DNA of 64,000 nt from the NCBI RefSeq assembly GCF_000715075.1, contig NC_134085.1, forward strand, positions 136,290,060 to 136,354,059, written 5' to 3'. Below are positions 35,325-45,600 of the stretch, piece by piece (position 1 is the stretch's first letter; each line of letters starts with the position of its first letter). Source of the DNA: Nicotiana tabacum. Taxonomy: Eukaryota; Streptophyta; Magnoliopsida; Solanales; Solanaceae. The notes below the pieces were generated by a model. It had not been told where the DNA came from. It saw only the letters and a list, made by a program, of their open reading frames with translations, and made no database searches. The translations under genes and the position numbers were made by a program.

Positions 35325-35680
35325 AATAAAGGGCGCAAAAGCAAAGATGTGTGGTCCGCAGAAGAAATTGCGGACTGCAAAATTCCATCCACAGCCGCAA
35401 CCCAAGCCAAATAGGCCAATAGGAAATTGATAGATGTGCGTACAACACATGAATTGTGCAGCCGCAATTCATGGTCCGCACTGACAAGTATTTTCAAGTT
35501 CAGAGAATGTGCAGAAGACCAAACCCTGATGCCTTGTAGAAGTGTGGACCGCACAAGAATTTCGCGGCCGCAGAAGTTGCTTCGCAGCCGCAGTTCAAAA
35601 ATGTGCGGCTGTAGAATCCTCCTTCCTGCCAACCGAAGAAATCTGCGGATCACACATTAAATTATGCGGCCGAAAAACCT
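35325..35680. repeat. cluster of GCGGCCGCA-type palindromic words, Athila A LTR
   Basis: Repeated words in about 350 bp: GTGGTCCGCAG, TTGCGGACTGCA, TTGTGCAGCCGCAATT, GTGTGGACCGCAC, TCGCGGCCGCAG, TTCGCAGCCGCAG, TGTGCGGCTG, TATGCGGCCG. Most are near-palindromes around CGGNCCG or GCGGCCGC. The cluster ends about 40 bp before the TATA box. Confidence 0.75.
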
Positions 35681-35717
35681 CCCGAAGAGAATTTTTTTTC
35701 AGTGATTTTTAGCCCAG

Positions 35718-35726
35718 TATAAATAG
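35718..35726 (+). promoter_or_regulatory. TATA box of Athila A LTR
   Basis: TATAAATAG, 568 bp into the LTR, following the palindromic cluster. The same nonamer is in the Athila B LTR at 38548 and in the internal region of Athila A at 55428. Confidence 0.6.
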
Positions 35727-36649
35727 ACGAGTTTCACAAAATTAGGTTAAGTTTGAACATTCAAAGTTGTTGTAGCCGTTTCCTTTTACTATTTTAGGAT
35801 GTTTTAGATTATTTGAGTGTTTTAACATTAGATTTCATCATTCTAATATTTAATTATGAGTTTAATTAGATTTGTTTCTTTATTTTCTACAATTTTCATT
35901 ATGAGTAGCTAGATTCTTACTAGGGTTGTGACCCAACTCTAGTGTGTATACCCTATGGGTGATTAATTTAATATTTGTTTATGATAGGGTGTTGATTATT
36001 TAGCCTAGTTCATGCTTCTATTTTAGAATTAATGGTTGCAAACATTGATTCATACCTATTTAACTTAGTCTCTACTTGATAAAGAGGGACCTAGTCTTGG
36101 ATAACTTGGCTAACAAGGATTTGGGTTAATTGAGATATTGATTAACCTAATTAAAGGATTCAAGCTAGAGATAGTAAGGACCCGACTTGAGCTCATATCA
36201 ACTATTCTATTTGATACCCATTTGTACTTGAGAAAGCCAAATTGGGCAAAATCACTCTCTGGCCGAGATATATTGAGTGGGTAATGTATAGTTGAGAGCT
36301 ACAATATACCCCAATCAACAAAACAAACATTAACGTCTTTATCCCATCAGGCACACACCTAGGTTATGGTCACATCCCTAGGCCTTTAATCTATTTGGAA
36401 AAACCTCAAAAATATTCATCTCAAGTCTCTTTTCCTTAGCTTTCAATTCATTAGAGTAACAGTAGAAGTAGAAACAAAACTCTGTTATGGAATTAAAATC
36501 TTAGATAACCCACTCGCTTGCTTCAAATATATACTCCTAACACCCATCATAACTCTTTGTGGATTCGAACCCGACTCATAGTTGAGTAATTTATATTGCA
36601 TACGACAATATCATATCTCTTATTAAGGTGTGTTATGTACGTTATCAAT

Positions 36650-36670
36650 TTTTGGTGAAGTTGCTGGGAA
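36650..36670 (+). promoter_or_regulatory. Athila A primer-binding site, decayed
   Basis: TTTGGTGAAGTTGCTGGGAA follows the LTR end by a few bases. It aligns with the Athila-type site TGGCGCCGTTGCCGGGGA at most positions. Confidence 0.5.
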
Positions 36671-36766
36671 GTTAAAACGGTGTTAGTTATTTATTTGGTT
36701 TTGTTTTTGGAATATCTTCTTTTCCTTCCGTTGTTACTAACTTGTGAAATAATTTTAGGTACAATT

Positions 36767-38137
36767 ATGGCGGCAAACAATGAACTCAGAAATATGCCTT
36801 TGGGGGATGTAGACGTTGACGATGAGCAAGTTGAGAAGGTTCCTCTTGAACCTCAAAGCAATAGAAGAGGCCGAGTGCCTCATGACAATGTCCCCGCTCC
36901 ACCCCCACCTCCACCACAAGCTGCTCCACACCGGGTGTTACCCAATGAAGGATATGCTAGTGTAATATTCGCTCCATGTATTAGAGCGGGCAACTTTCAA
37001 ATCACCAATGTGATGCTCACTTTGCTTGAGCAATGGGGTTTCTTCACCAGTGCTCCGACTCAGAATTCGTATAAACATTTGAATTGATTTGCGGATACTT
37101 GTTAGGGGAGCAAATAAACAAATGTCTCCAAGGATGCATTGAGGCTAAGAATTTTTCCCTTCTCTCTAAGGGTGAAAGCTTTAGATTGGTTAGAACGATT
37201 ATCGAACCATTCCATTCATACTTGGGATGAGTTGGCGGAAAACTTTATTGCTAAGTTCTTCTCTCCCAGGCACATGGTGACACTTCGAGATGAGATTTTA
37301 GTATTCAAGCAAGATCCAAATGAATAACTACACGAGATATGGGAGCTATATAGAACCATGGTTAAGGAGTGTTCCCACAATGATATGACGGAAAACATGA
37401 TTCAACAAACCTTCTATCATGGAATTAACACAACCAACCAATGTGTAGTGAATTAACTTGCCAGTGGGAACTTTATTACTATGCCTTATGCGGAGACGTG
37501 TGAGATTTTGGATGAAATGGCGGAAACATCAATGACATGGCAATCTCTGGCCAATGTTTCACAAGGTGATATAAACATGATCCACCTTCATAAAGAATTG
37601 CATGACCATGGTCAAGCCACTGCCGAATTAACTATTACCATGAATCAACTAGCAAATACTCAACTTCATCAAATGAAAAATCCTAAGCAAGTCAATGCCA
37701 TGGAAGGGGTGAACATGATAGTGAACAAGAGAAGGACCAAGGGTCCACAAGTGCAAAATAGAGTGGAGAATTATGTGCAAAAGGATAGTGGTTTTGATCA
37801 AGATGATTCTTATAATGAATAAGAAGAGTTGGTGCAATATGTGAACCACTTTCAAGGGAAAAGAAACAACTCCCAAGGCTAAAACCAACAACAATGGCGA
37901 CCTTAAAACAATAAAGGCAACTGGAAATCTAACAATTAAGGAAATTAGAGTGGTGGAAACAATCAAGGGAATTGGCATAACAACAATCAAGGAAATTGGC
38001 GGGAAAACAATAAAAGAAATTGGGGGGAGGGGGTTAACAAATAAAGGTAGATGGAACAATAATCAAGGCAACATAGGGTCGGGTTTTCAAAGGCTCCCAA
38101 TGTATCAACAACCGAACAACCCGCCTCCTTATTCTTA
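36767..38137 (+). pseudogene. gag: Athila A gag, first part
   Basis: Start ATG 36767 (MAANNELRNMPLGDVDVDDE). A Pro-rich segment is followed by a capsid-like core: FPFSLRVKALDWLERL, THTWDELAENFIAKFF-like block at 37210-37260, LRDEILVFKQDPNE, and EMAETSMTWQSLANVSQGD. The tail (37940-38080) has imperfect repeats of Asn-Asn-Gln-Gly-Asn-Trp. Stops at about 37084, 37324, 37454 and 37820. The frame resumes after Athila B at 50806 with PSHGTSSSNNEMRNIENMF. Confidence 0.75.
37940..38080 (+). repeat. NNQGNW-coding short repeats in Athila A gag tail
   Basis: About five imperfect 30-33 bp units with the core AACAATCAAGGAAATTGG. They encode an Asn/Gln/Gly/Trp-rich tail at the place where other gags carry a nucleic-acid-binding region. 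I see no zinc knuckle. Confidence 0.6.
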
Positions 38138-38328
38138 TGATGTGTGGCTATAATTCATGGTTTAGCACATTATGTGTCTTGAATTATACATGCTTTAATA
38201 ATAAATTACACTTTATTTGCGTGTAATGGAGTCTATTTTATGTGCAGGTGAATTGGAGATGAAAGTAGAGCAAAAGGGATACTTAAACGTTGAAAGTGTG
38301 CCTGAGAACAGTGAAAAGGGAAGACCTG

Positions 38329-38476
38329 GCGAGGCCAGGAAAAGGCCAGCCTTAACCAGGGTGTAGCTTGGCAAGGCTATCCAAAGGCCAGGCTGAGGCT
38401 GGCATTAGGCTGGCACAACAAGGCAAAGGCCAGGCTGAGGCTGGCGATGCCAGGCCTAGGGCGAGGTCCAGTCCGA
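38329..38476. repeat. cluster of GGCCAGGC / GGCGACGCC words, Athila B 5' LTR
   Basis: About ten copies of GGCCAGGC, GGCTGGC or their complements in 150 bp. They are less perfectly palindromic than in the other LTRs, but GGCGATGCC is a near-palindrome. The cluster ends about 70 bp before the TATA box. The 3' LTR has the same cluster at 49681-49845, with TTAGGCTGGCGACGCCAGG. Confidence 0.7.
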
Positions 38477-38547
38477 GTTTTGAAGACTTAATTTGTTTCC
38501 TAGCTTGACTAGGATTTGACCTACATGTTTAGTTCATGTCCTAATCA

Positions 38548-38556
38548 TATAAATAG
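38548..38556 (+). promoter_or_regulatory. TATA box of Athila B 5' LTR
   Basis: TATAAATAG, followed by ACCCAAAAGC. The equivalent position in the 3' LTR (about 49916) reads TATGAATAG. Confidence 0.6.
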
Positions 38557-39401
38557 ACCCAAAAGCACCACTTTGAAGCACTTTTGAAACCGGAGGCAAG
38601 AATAGCTCGTGGAACACCACTTGGGAGTTTGAATCATCGATTTCTACATCCCTTTATCCTTACTTTGTAAGTCAATTATGAAAATTACTTTGGATATTGT
38701 TACTATGAGTATGAGTAGCTAAATTCTTAATCTAGGGTTTTGATGGAACCTATTGGACGATGATTTTCATGTTACGTTAATATAGATTTGCAGAGTATTC
38801 TCTCTATTTGTTCAATTATATCCTTATTGTTTTTGATTGAAGGGCCCTCAATTAACTATTCCTATTTAGTATGTATTAGTCAGGAGAGAGTGCATATTTA
38901 GGTAGTTATTGGACAACATCACTCCTAACGTATATGAGGGATCAATACGAAGGGTTTAAAAGTGGGATTAGGGATAACAAAATCTTGGGTGCGATGTAAG
39001 TGAGATGTACTTAAGGCTAGCTTGCGTAATTCGGGAGAATATGTAGTATATTGTTGTAATTACTTGGGAGAGAGTTTCGACAGTTAGAGTACTCATGATC
39101 GATTGGAAAGGATTCCAACAATAAGGGAAATCAGAACTTTAGATCATTCCAATTCTTGTCTACAACTCGTTCATAGTTAGTTCTTATTTATTGTATTTTT
39201 ACTACGTAATATTATTAGTTAGTAAACATCCAATTTATTACTTAAACATTTTTGAAGATTAATTATAAGAATTTGTGTGAGTCCAATAGCTGTGTTTAAT
39301 AGGTTAATTTCCTGTGGGATTCGACTCTGGACTTGTTAACCGAAATATATTTGCAGCGACCGCTTTGTCCTTTTTATAAGGCATAGTTGGGCGTGATCAA
39401 A

Positions 39402-39422
39402 TTTTGGAGCCATTGCCAGGGA
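39402..39422 (+). promoter_or_regulatory. Athila B primer-binding site
   Basis: TTTTGGAGCCATTGCCAGGG starts two bases after the LTR end. It resembles TGGCGCCGTTGCCGGGGA, which I recall as the tRNA-Asp-type site of Athila elements. Confidence 0.7.
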
Positions 39423-39544
39423 CATAACGGCGTTATTACTTGCAACTAAAATAAGTGCTAAAATTCTTGGCGTAGTCAATTTTCTTCAATTTAAACCAAG
39501 TACATTGAAATTCTAACGTTTATAGTCATGGGTGTTAAAGGTGC

Positions 39545-41283
39545 ATGCCTAGAAACTCCTCAAGAACTGTTGAATTGTTCAAAGCATTATCATATCCTGA
39601 GAAAGTTTTCAAGGCACTGAATCGTGCAAAAAAGAAGGGCAAATAGCAACAGAACTCAACGAAACAAATCGAACCAGACATGGATGACAGAGTAGAAAAT
39701 CTAAATAATAGGAAAACGTGAATGACCCAAAAAATCAGGGTGTGGTGCCTCTTGTGCCAAAGCAGCATTGTATGATTGGGCACAACCCACCGCTTACAAC
39801 CTAGCAACCGCAATTGCTCTCCCTCAGATAGAAGCAAAATTATTTCAAATCACAAACAACATGCTACATTTGTTGCAGAACAAGGGACTATTCTAAGGGT
39901 CATACATTGAAGATCCTCAGCAGCATCTGAAGAATTTCCTGTCGATATGTTCCACGCAAAGGAAATCTAATGTGACAACAATAAGGCCGTTGTTGTTTCC
40001 ATTCTCAGTGACGGGAGCGGCTCAGACTTGGCTTAATTCACTCCCTATAAACTCTATCACTACTTGGGAGGAATTAGTCAAAGAATTTGTGAACAAATTC
40101 TACCCACCCAATAAGACTGCTCAACAATTGATGAGATTTTGAGCTTCAGACAGAAACTAATAGAAACATTACAAGAAACGTGGGAGAGATTCAAGGGTAT
40201 GTTGGTTAAGTGTCCATATCATGCCATTCCAGAGCAGATGTTGGGCAGAGGTTTTACATGGGATTGGCAGATAGCTTAAAGGCCAATATTGATACTTCAG
40301 CAGGTGGAGAATTTTTGAGCAAAACATTCAGAGAAAGCAAGACCCTACTTGACAAGATGGCCCAAAATTCAGGATGGATGACAAGAGACTCACCAATCAC
40401 TCCTATAGTTCACTCTGTGGCTTTAGACCCAACTAACTCCATAGCTGAAAACATGGCCACTCTAGTGACACAAATGAGTATCCTCACCAAAAAGATAGAT
40501 AAATCAGGCTAGAAGCAGCAGGTATACATAGTTGATACAACTAATGGGGGTTTATGTACATCATTCATTAACCAACCATATGTTTGCTCGTGGAGTGCAG
40601 AAGGTGACAACTAGTAATATCAGGAAAATATGAACTATGTGGCCAACTATGGGTGACAAAGGCAAGGTGGTTAGAATTGGGTTCAGTAGAATCAACAATA
40701 TAGACCAGCTCAACATCAGTATAACAACAACAACAATCATGGAGCCATGCGACCATAGGGTCAAGTGGTTCCTTACCAAAGGCAACATGGTTATAACAAG
40801 CAATATCAGCAAATGGATTATCAACAACCTCAACAACAATAGATTGTGAGACAAAATAATGGGTTTGCTAAACTTGAGGGAATGCTGATAACAACAATAG
40901 AATGTTGCAACAACTGATAAGGACCATTGGAAAATTACCTAAGAGAGTAGACTCATATGAATCAGCGATAAAGGGTATTGAGGATCAATTAGGACAGATT
41001 TTAATGGCTTTAAATAATTGTCCCCAAGGGACATTACCCGTAGACACACAAATCAATCCAAAAGATCAAGGCCTAAAACATCTTATGGTAGTATGTCTAC
41101 GAAATGGTATAGACCTAGATCTGGAGCAATAAATTTCTTGCGTAAGCCGACCTACTGAAACACCGGTGCCAGTACCCATTGAGATAGATGATTCAACAAG
41201 GTTAACTGAGGTGATGGTACAAAATGCACAAGAGAACACCAGCAAAGAAAAAGAGGTTGCAAGAGAGACTGAGGTAGCAGGAA
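39545..41283 (+). pseudogene. gag: Athila B gag
   Basis: Start ATG 39545 (MPRNSSRTVELFKALSYPEK). The core reads YDWAQPTAYNLATAIALPQI, then FQITNNMLHLLQNKG, DPQQHLKNFLSICSTQ, LFPFSVTGAAQTWLNSLP, TTWEELVKEFVNKFYPP and GEFLSKTFRESKTLLDKMAQ. Frames are broken near 39645, 39893, 40140 and 40250. The C-terminal part before the protease (40900-41130) reads SAIKGIEDQLGQILMALNNC. No zinc knuckle was seen. Confidence 0.8.
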
Positions 41284-42246
41284 ATGACGGTTGAAGCAGT
41301 GCATGAGCAAGAAAAAAATCAAATCACAGGGAAGAGGCGACCTCTAACACCATTCCCACAGAGGTTGGCCAAGTATCAAAAAAATGAGCAATACAAGAAA
41401 TTTTTGGATATGTTGAAGCAAATTCAGGTAAACATTCCATTGATTGATGCCTTAAAGGAAATGCCTGGTTATGCAAAGATGATGAAGGACTTGATGTCCC
41501 ATAAATTCGACTTTCAAGACTTGACCACAGTTACACTGACTCAGACATGTAGTGTTGTTATGACGAGACCCATACCTGAGAATATTTCTGACCTAGGGAG
41601 TTTCACAATCCCATGCACAATAGGCAACGATGTGTTTGCTAAGGCACTGTGTGATTTGGGGGCAAGCATAAACCTGATGCCCCTAGATCTCTACAAAAGG
41701 TTAGGCATTGGAAGAGCTAGACCCACATCCATGTTACTACAGCTGGCTGACCGGACAATGAAGAGGCTCTCTTGTATTCTTGATGAAGTATTAGTACAGG
41801 TTGGGAAGTTTGTATTCCCAACATATTTTGTCATTCTTGACTGTCGGGTTGACGAGGAAATTCCTATAATTTTGGGAGGACCATTCTTAGCCACTGGGAG
41901 AGCTCTAATTGATTGTGAAACTGGAGAGCTCAAAATGAGATTAAATGATGAAGAGATAACATTCAACGTACAAAAATCTATGTGGCAACCGAGTGAATTT
42001 GCTAATTTCTCTCTAATAGATGTCGTGGATGTCATCTTGGAGGAGGAAGATGAGACATTGAACACTAAAGACCCTCTAGCAGCCTGTCTCATGAACTTAG
42101 ATGAAGCAAATGGAGAAAACTTGGCAGATTGGGTACTTGCTCTTAAAGGCCAAGGTTTTGGGAAAAGGGAGCTCGAATTTGAGCCTTTGCACTTAGAGGA
42201 AAGAAAAACTCCTCCAGCTAAGCCATCGATAGAAGAGCCGCCATAG
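41284..42246 (+). CDS. pro: Athila B protease region, uninterrupted 320-codon frame
   Basis: This is the longest clean frame of the element. It begins [21 protein letters not shown] linker ([16 protein letters not shown]) precedes the retroelement aspartic protease: [20 protein letters not shown], active site Cys-Asp-Leu-Gly-Ala, [15 protein letters not shown], then [18 protein letters not shown]. The Asp-Leu-Gly-Ala active site is usual in Athila. The frame ends at TAG 42244 shortly before RT. It is only a piece of the former Gag-Pol, and the ATG is likely not a natural start. Confidence 0.8.
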   Translation: MTVEAVHEQEKNQITGKRRPLTPFPQRLAKYQKNEQYKKFLDMLKQIQVNIPLIDALKEMPGYAKMMKDLMSHKFDFQDLTTVTLTQTCSVVMTRPIPENISDLGSFTIPCTIGNDVFAKALCDLGASINLMPLDLYKRLGIGRARPTSMLLQLADRTMKRLSCILDEVLVQVGKFVFPTYFVILDCRVDEEIPIILGGPFLATGRALIDCETGELKMRLNDEEITFNVQKSMWQPSEFANFSLIDVVDVILEEEDETLNTKDPLAACLMNLDEANGENLADWVLALKGQGFGKRELEFEPLHLEERKTPPAKPSIEEPP

Positions 42247-42286
42247 TTGTAACTGAAGCCACTACCACTCATCTCAGATATGCCTT

Positions 42287-43357
42287 CTAAAGACCTAACT
42301 CAACTTTACCTGTTATTATCTCATCTAGTTTGTTAGATGTGCAGGCAGAACAACTTTTGCAGGTACTGACGGAGTGCAAGACTACAATTGGTTGGACCAT
42401 TGAAGACATTAAGGGTATCAACCCGGCCTTCTGTATGCATAAGATTTTAATGGAAGATGGGCACAAACCTTTCAAGAACATCAAAGAAGGCTGAACCCCA
42501 ACATGAAAGAAGTGGTAAAGAAATAAGTGATTAAGTGGTTAGATGAGGGAATCATATTCCCCATCTCTGACAGCAACTAGGTCAGCCCAATTTAGTGTGT
42601 GCCAAAAAAGGGTAGTATGACGGTGGTGAAAAATGAGAAGAACGAATTGATCTATATGCGAACAGTCATAGGTTGGCGAATCTGTATGGATTACAGGAAG
42701 TTGAACTTGGCTACCTGGAAAGACCATTTCCCACTACCATTCATTGATCAGATGCTGGATAGATTGGTAGGGACGTCCTACTTCTACTTTCTGCACGGGT
42801 ACTCGGGGTATAATTAGATCTCTATTGCCCCGGAGGATAGAGAGAAAACATCATTCACCTGCCTTTATGGAATTTATGCCTTTTGGAGAATGTCGTTTGG
42901 CCTATGAGATGCACCTGCCACATTCCAAATGTGCATGATAGCCATCTTCACGGATATGGTAGAGGAAATAATGGAGGTTTTCATGGATGACTTCTCAGTG
43001 GTGGGGAACTCATTTGATGATTTCCTTATGAACTTTAGAACAGTATTGAAGAGGTGTATCGATATGAATCTGGTACTCAACTGGGAAAAATGCAATTTTA
43101 TGGTACATGAAGGTATAGTCTTGGGGCACCTAGTGTCGAGTAAAGGAATTAAGGTAGATCGTGCAATGGTTGATATGATAGAAAAGCTTCCACCACCCAC
43201 TTCTATCAAAGCAATCAGAAGTTTCCTTGGGCGCACTAGTTTCTATAGGAGATTTATAAAAGATTTTTCCAAAAAACCTAACCCCTTATGTAAATTGCTT
43301 GAAAAAGATCACCCTTTTGTGTTTTCTAATGACTGCAGGGTAGCATTTGAGATTTGA
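42287..43357 (+). pseudogene. Athila B reverse transcriptase
   Basis: Blocks in order: VIGWRICMDYRKLNLATWKD, HFPLPFIDQMLDRLVG, catalytic VFMDDFSVVG (Met instead of Ile before Asp-Asp, usual for Athila), CNFMVHEGIVLGHLVSSKGI, SFLGRTSFYRRFIKDFSK. Stops: TAG in GYN*IS at 42816 and TGA in FGL*DAPA at 42908. An earlier frame change lies near 42490. The frame shifts before RNase H at 43350. Confidence 0.85.
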
Positions 43358-43830
43358 AGAAGAGACCGGTAACAACACCTATCATAGTTTCCCCTGACTG
43401 GGAGCAATCATTTGAGCTAATGTGTGATGCGAGTGACTATGCTGTGGGAGTAGTTCTTGGGCAGCAAAAAGACAAATTCATGCATCCAATATACTATGCA
43501 AGTAGAACTCTGAGTGGTGCCAAGCTAAATTACACAGTGACCGAGAATGAGATGCTAGCAGTGGTGTTCACATTTGACAAATTCAGGTCATACCTAATAG
43601 GCTCAAAGGTAATTGTTTATACTAACCATGCTACTCTCAAATACTTAATCGAGAAGAAGGAGTCAAAATCTTGCTTGATTCGATGGGTGCTAATGCTGCA
43701 AGAATTTGATTTGGAAATCCATGACCGAAAGGGAACGGAGAATCAAGTAGTTGATCACTTGTCTAGGCTGGAACGAGATGAGAAGAAGGTTGAGGTAAAA
43801 GAGATTGTGGAAACTTTCCCAGATGAATAA
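43354..43830 (+). pseudogene. Athila B RNase H
   Basis: Open frame of 158 codons: [70 protein letters not shown]. The acidic positions at CDAS, the Glu of TENEML and the final Asp of DHLSR are visible. The usual third Asp is Asn (YTNH), a change common in Athila copies. It overlaps the RT frame end by 4 bases in another frame. Confidence 0.8.
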
Positions 43831-43839
43831 CAATTAGCC

Positions 43840-45052
43840 ACGAGTCTTGAGGAAGCACTATGGTATGCAGACATTGCAAACTACCTGGCGAGCAGTATTG
43901 TTCCTTATGACCTTTCCTATGTGCAAAAGAAAAAATTCTTTCGTGATTGTCGCATGTATTATTGGGATGAGCCTTATCTATTTAGGATTTGTATTGATAA
44001 CATGATCCGGAGATATATCCCCGAGATAGACCAGTCTTCTATTTTGCAGGCATGTCACACATCATTATATGGTGGGCATTTCGGGGGAGTAAGGACAACT
44101 GCGAAAGTCTTGGAGTTGGGTTTCTACTGGCTAATATTGTTCAAAGATGCTAACTTATTGGTGAAGGGTTGTGATGAATGCCAACGAACCGGGAATATTT
44201 CCTGCCGACATGAGATGCCTATGAACCCAATTCAGGAAGTAGAAGTGTTTGATGTATGGGGAATTGATTTCATGGGGCTTTTCGTCAGCTCATATCGAAA
44301 TAAGTACATGCTCGTCGTTGTGGACTACGTGTCCAATTGGGTGGAGGCTGCAGCGCTCCCTACAAATGATGCAAAGGGGGTAATTGGTTTTTTGAGAAAG
44401 AACATATTCACCCGATTTGGCACTCCAGGGGCAATAATCAGTGGCAGAGGCACTCACTTTTGTAATCGAGCCTTCGCGAAGTTGTTAGAGAAGTATCATG
44501 TACGCCAAAAGGTTTCCACCCCATATCATATGGGCAAGTGGAAGTTTCGAACAGAGAGATAAAGAGTGTGTTGACAAAGACTGTGAATGCTACTAGAACG
44601 GATTGGGTGAGAAAGTTAGATAATGCACACTGTGCTTATCGAACCGCTTTCAAAACTCCAATTGGCATGTCTCCATTTAAGTTGATGTTTGGGAAGGCGT
44701 GTCACTTACCGGTGGAGTTGGAGATAGAGCTTTGTGGGCATTGAGGCAATTAAATCTCGATATTGAAGCTGCAGAAACAAGTAGAGTCACAGAGTTGCAC
44801 GAGCTTGATGAGTTTTGGTACCACGCTTTTGAGAGCACAAAATTATACAAGGAGAGAATGAAGATGATACATGACAAAAATATTATTGAGCAGAGTTTTA
44901 AACCTGGAGATAGGGTATTGCTATACAATTCAAGACTGAGGTTATTTTCGGGCAAATTAAAGTCAAGATGGTCAAGGCCATTTCGTGTGGTTGAAATTCA
45001 TCCTACTGGTGCTGTAGAGATTGCTGCAGAAAATGACTCTTGCAAGTTCTGA
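43840..45052 (+). pseudogene. int: Athila B integrase, second catalytic Asp lost
   Basis: Zinc-finger part: ILQACHTSLYGGHFGGVRTT and CDECQRTGNISC (HHCC). Core: FDVWGIDFMGLFVS (first Asp), then [19 protein letters not shown]. Relatives have Ser-Asp at that place and this copy has Ser-Gly, so the second catalytic Asp is absent (codon GGC at about 44443). The segment with the catalytic Glu is frameshifted near 44530. The C-terminal domain (44699-45052) reads FKPGDRVLLYNSRLRLFSGK, LKSRWSRPFRVVEIHPTGAV and ends at a TGA at 45050. Confidence 0.8.
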
Positions 45053-45178
45053 GTCAATGGGCACATATTAAAACATTATGTAGGCATGGATGAAGCAAAG
45101 GTAGTGTAAGTGACTGATTTGATTGAGCTTCCGATGTTGAGCGTACCTTAAGTGCGCTTACCAGTGTCGTGTCGCGAT

Positions 45179-45285
45179 GTTAAATCAGGCACTTCATGGG
45201 AGGCAACCCATTGGACTGTTGTATTCTTCGTGCCATGACGTTAACTAAGGCGCTCGTTGGGAGGCAACCCAATTCGTAGTTGATT
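45179..45285 (+). repeat. tandem 61 bp duplication with hairpin TGGGAGGCAACCCA, after pol
   Basis: Two copies, GTTAA starting at 45179 and 45240. Each ends in a small hairpin: ATGGG-AGGCAA-CCCAT (45196-45211) and TTGGG-AGGCAA-CCCAA (45257-45272). The outer base pair differs between copies but pairing is kept. Athila A has a single decayed version at about 54945-54985 (GATGTTAAATTAAGTGCTTC, then TTGGGGGCAATTT). Confidence 0.7.
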
Positions 45286-45364
45286 TTTAGTGTAGTTAGA
45301 ATTTTCCTTTTTGTTTTTAGGACTAACAAGTTTGCAGGTGAGTTTAGGCGAGTTGAGAAAGGTT

Positions 45365-45600
45365 TAAGCATCACCTGACGTACACCAGGCACTAGGGCTG
45401 GAAAAGTCAGGATAAATCCAGGCAACGCCTGGTCCACCAGGCCTTAAGTTGGCGACGCCTGGGTAAAGTCAGGTAAGGCTGGAGATAGGCTTGCAACGCC
45501 TAGTTAACGCCAGGTTCAACCTGGCCTTAGGCTGGCAATACCTGGCTAACGCCAAGTCCACCAAGCCTTAGGTTGGCGACGCCAGGTAAGTATTTCAGGC
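45365..45600. repeat. internal cluster of GGCGACGCCTGG / GCCAGG words, Athila B
   Basis: Words such as CAACGCCTGGTCCACCAGGC, TTGGCGACGCCTGGG, AACGCCAGG and TTAGGTTGGCGACGCCAGG. The last one differs at a single base from TTAGGCTGGCGACGCCAGG in the 3' LTR cluster, so it is the LTR word reused in the interior. Confidence 0.75.

Larger units (their letters stand above)
35151..36647 (+). repeat. Athila A 5' LTR
   Basis: Begins TGATAAGTAGGG and ends GTACGTTATCA, 1497 bp. It is similar in layout to the Athila B LTR (TGATGTGTGG ... GGGCATGATCA), including a shared stretch ATTATGAGTAGCTAGATTCT near 35896 that corresponds to ATGAGTAGCTAAATTCT in Athila B at 38711. Only one copy is in the window, so the 5' edge rests on similarity to Athila B. 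Confidence 0.65.
38138..39399 (+). repeat. Athila B 5' LTR
   Basis: 1262 bp. It contains a GC-rich word cluster (38329-38476) made of GGCCAGGC, GAGGCTGGC and GGCGATGCCAGGCC, then TATAAATAG at 38548-38556, then an AT-rich R/U5. Confidence 0.85.

Noticed and set aside
37649..38059. Minus-strand hydrophobic ORF that looks like a membrane protein
   Set aside because: Antisense of the Asn/Gly/Gln-rich gag tail, so Ile/Val/Leu richness is a by-product.
41691..42272. 193-codon minus-strand ORF
   Set aside because: Exact antisense shadow of the Athila B protease frame, with Ser/Leu-rich composition and no domain.
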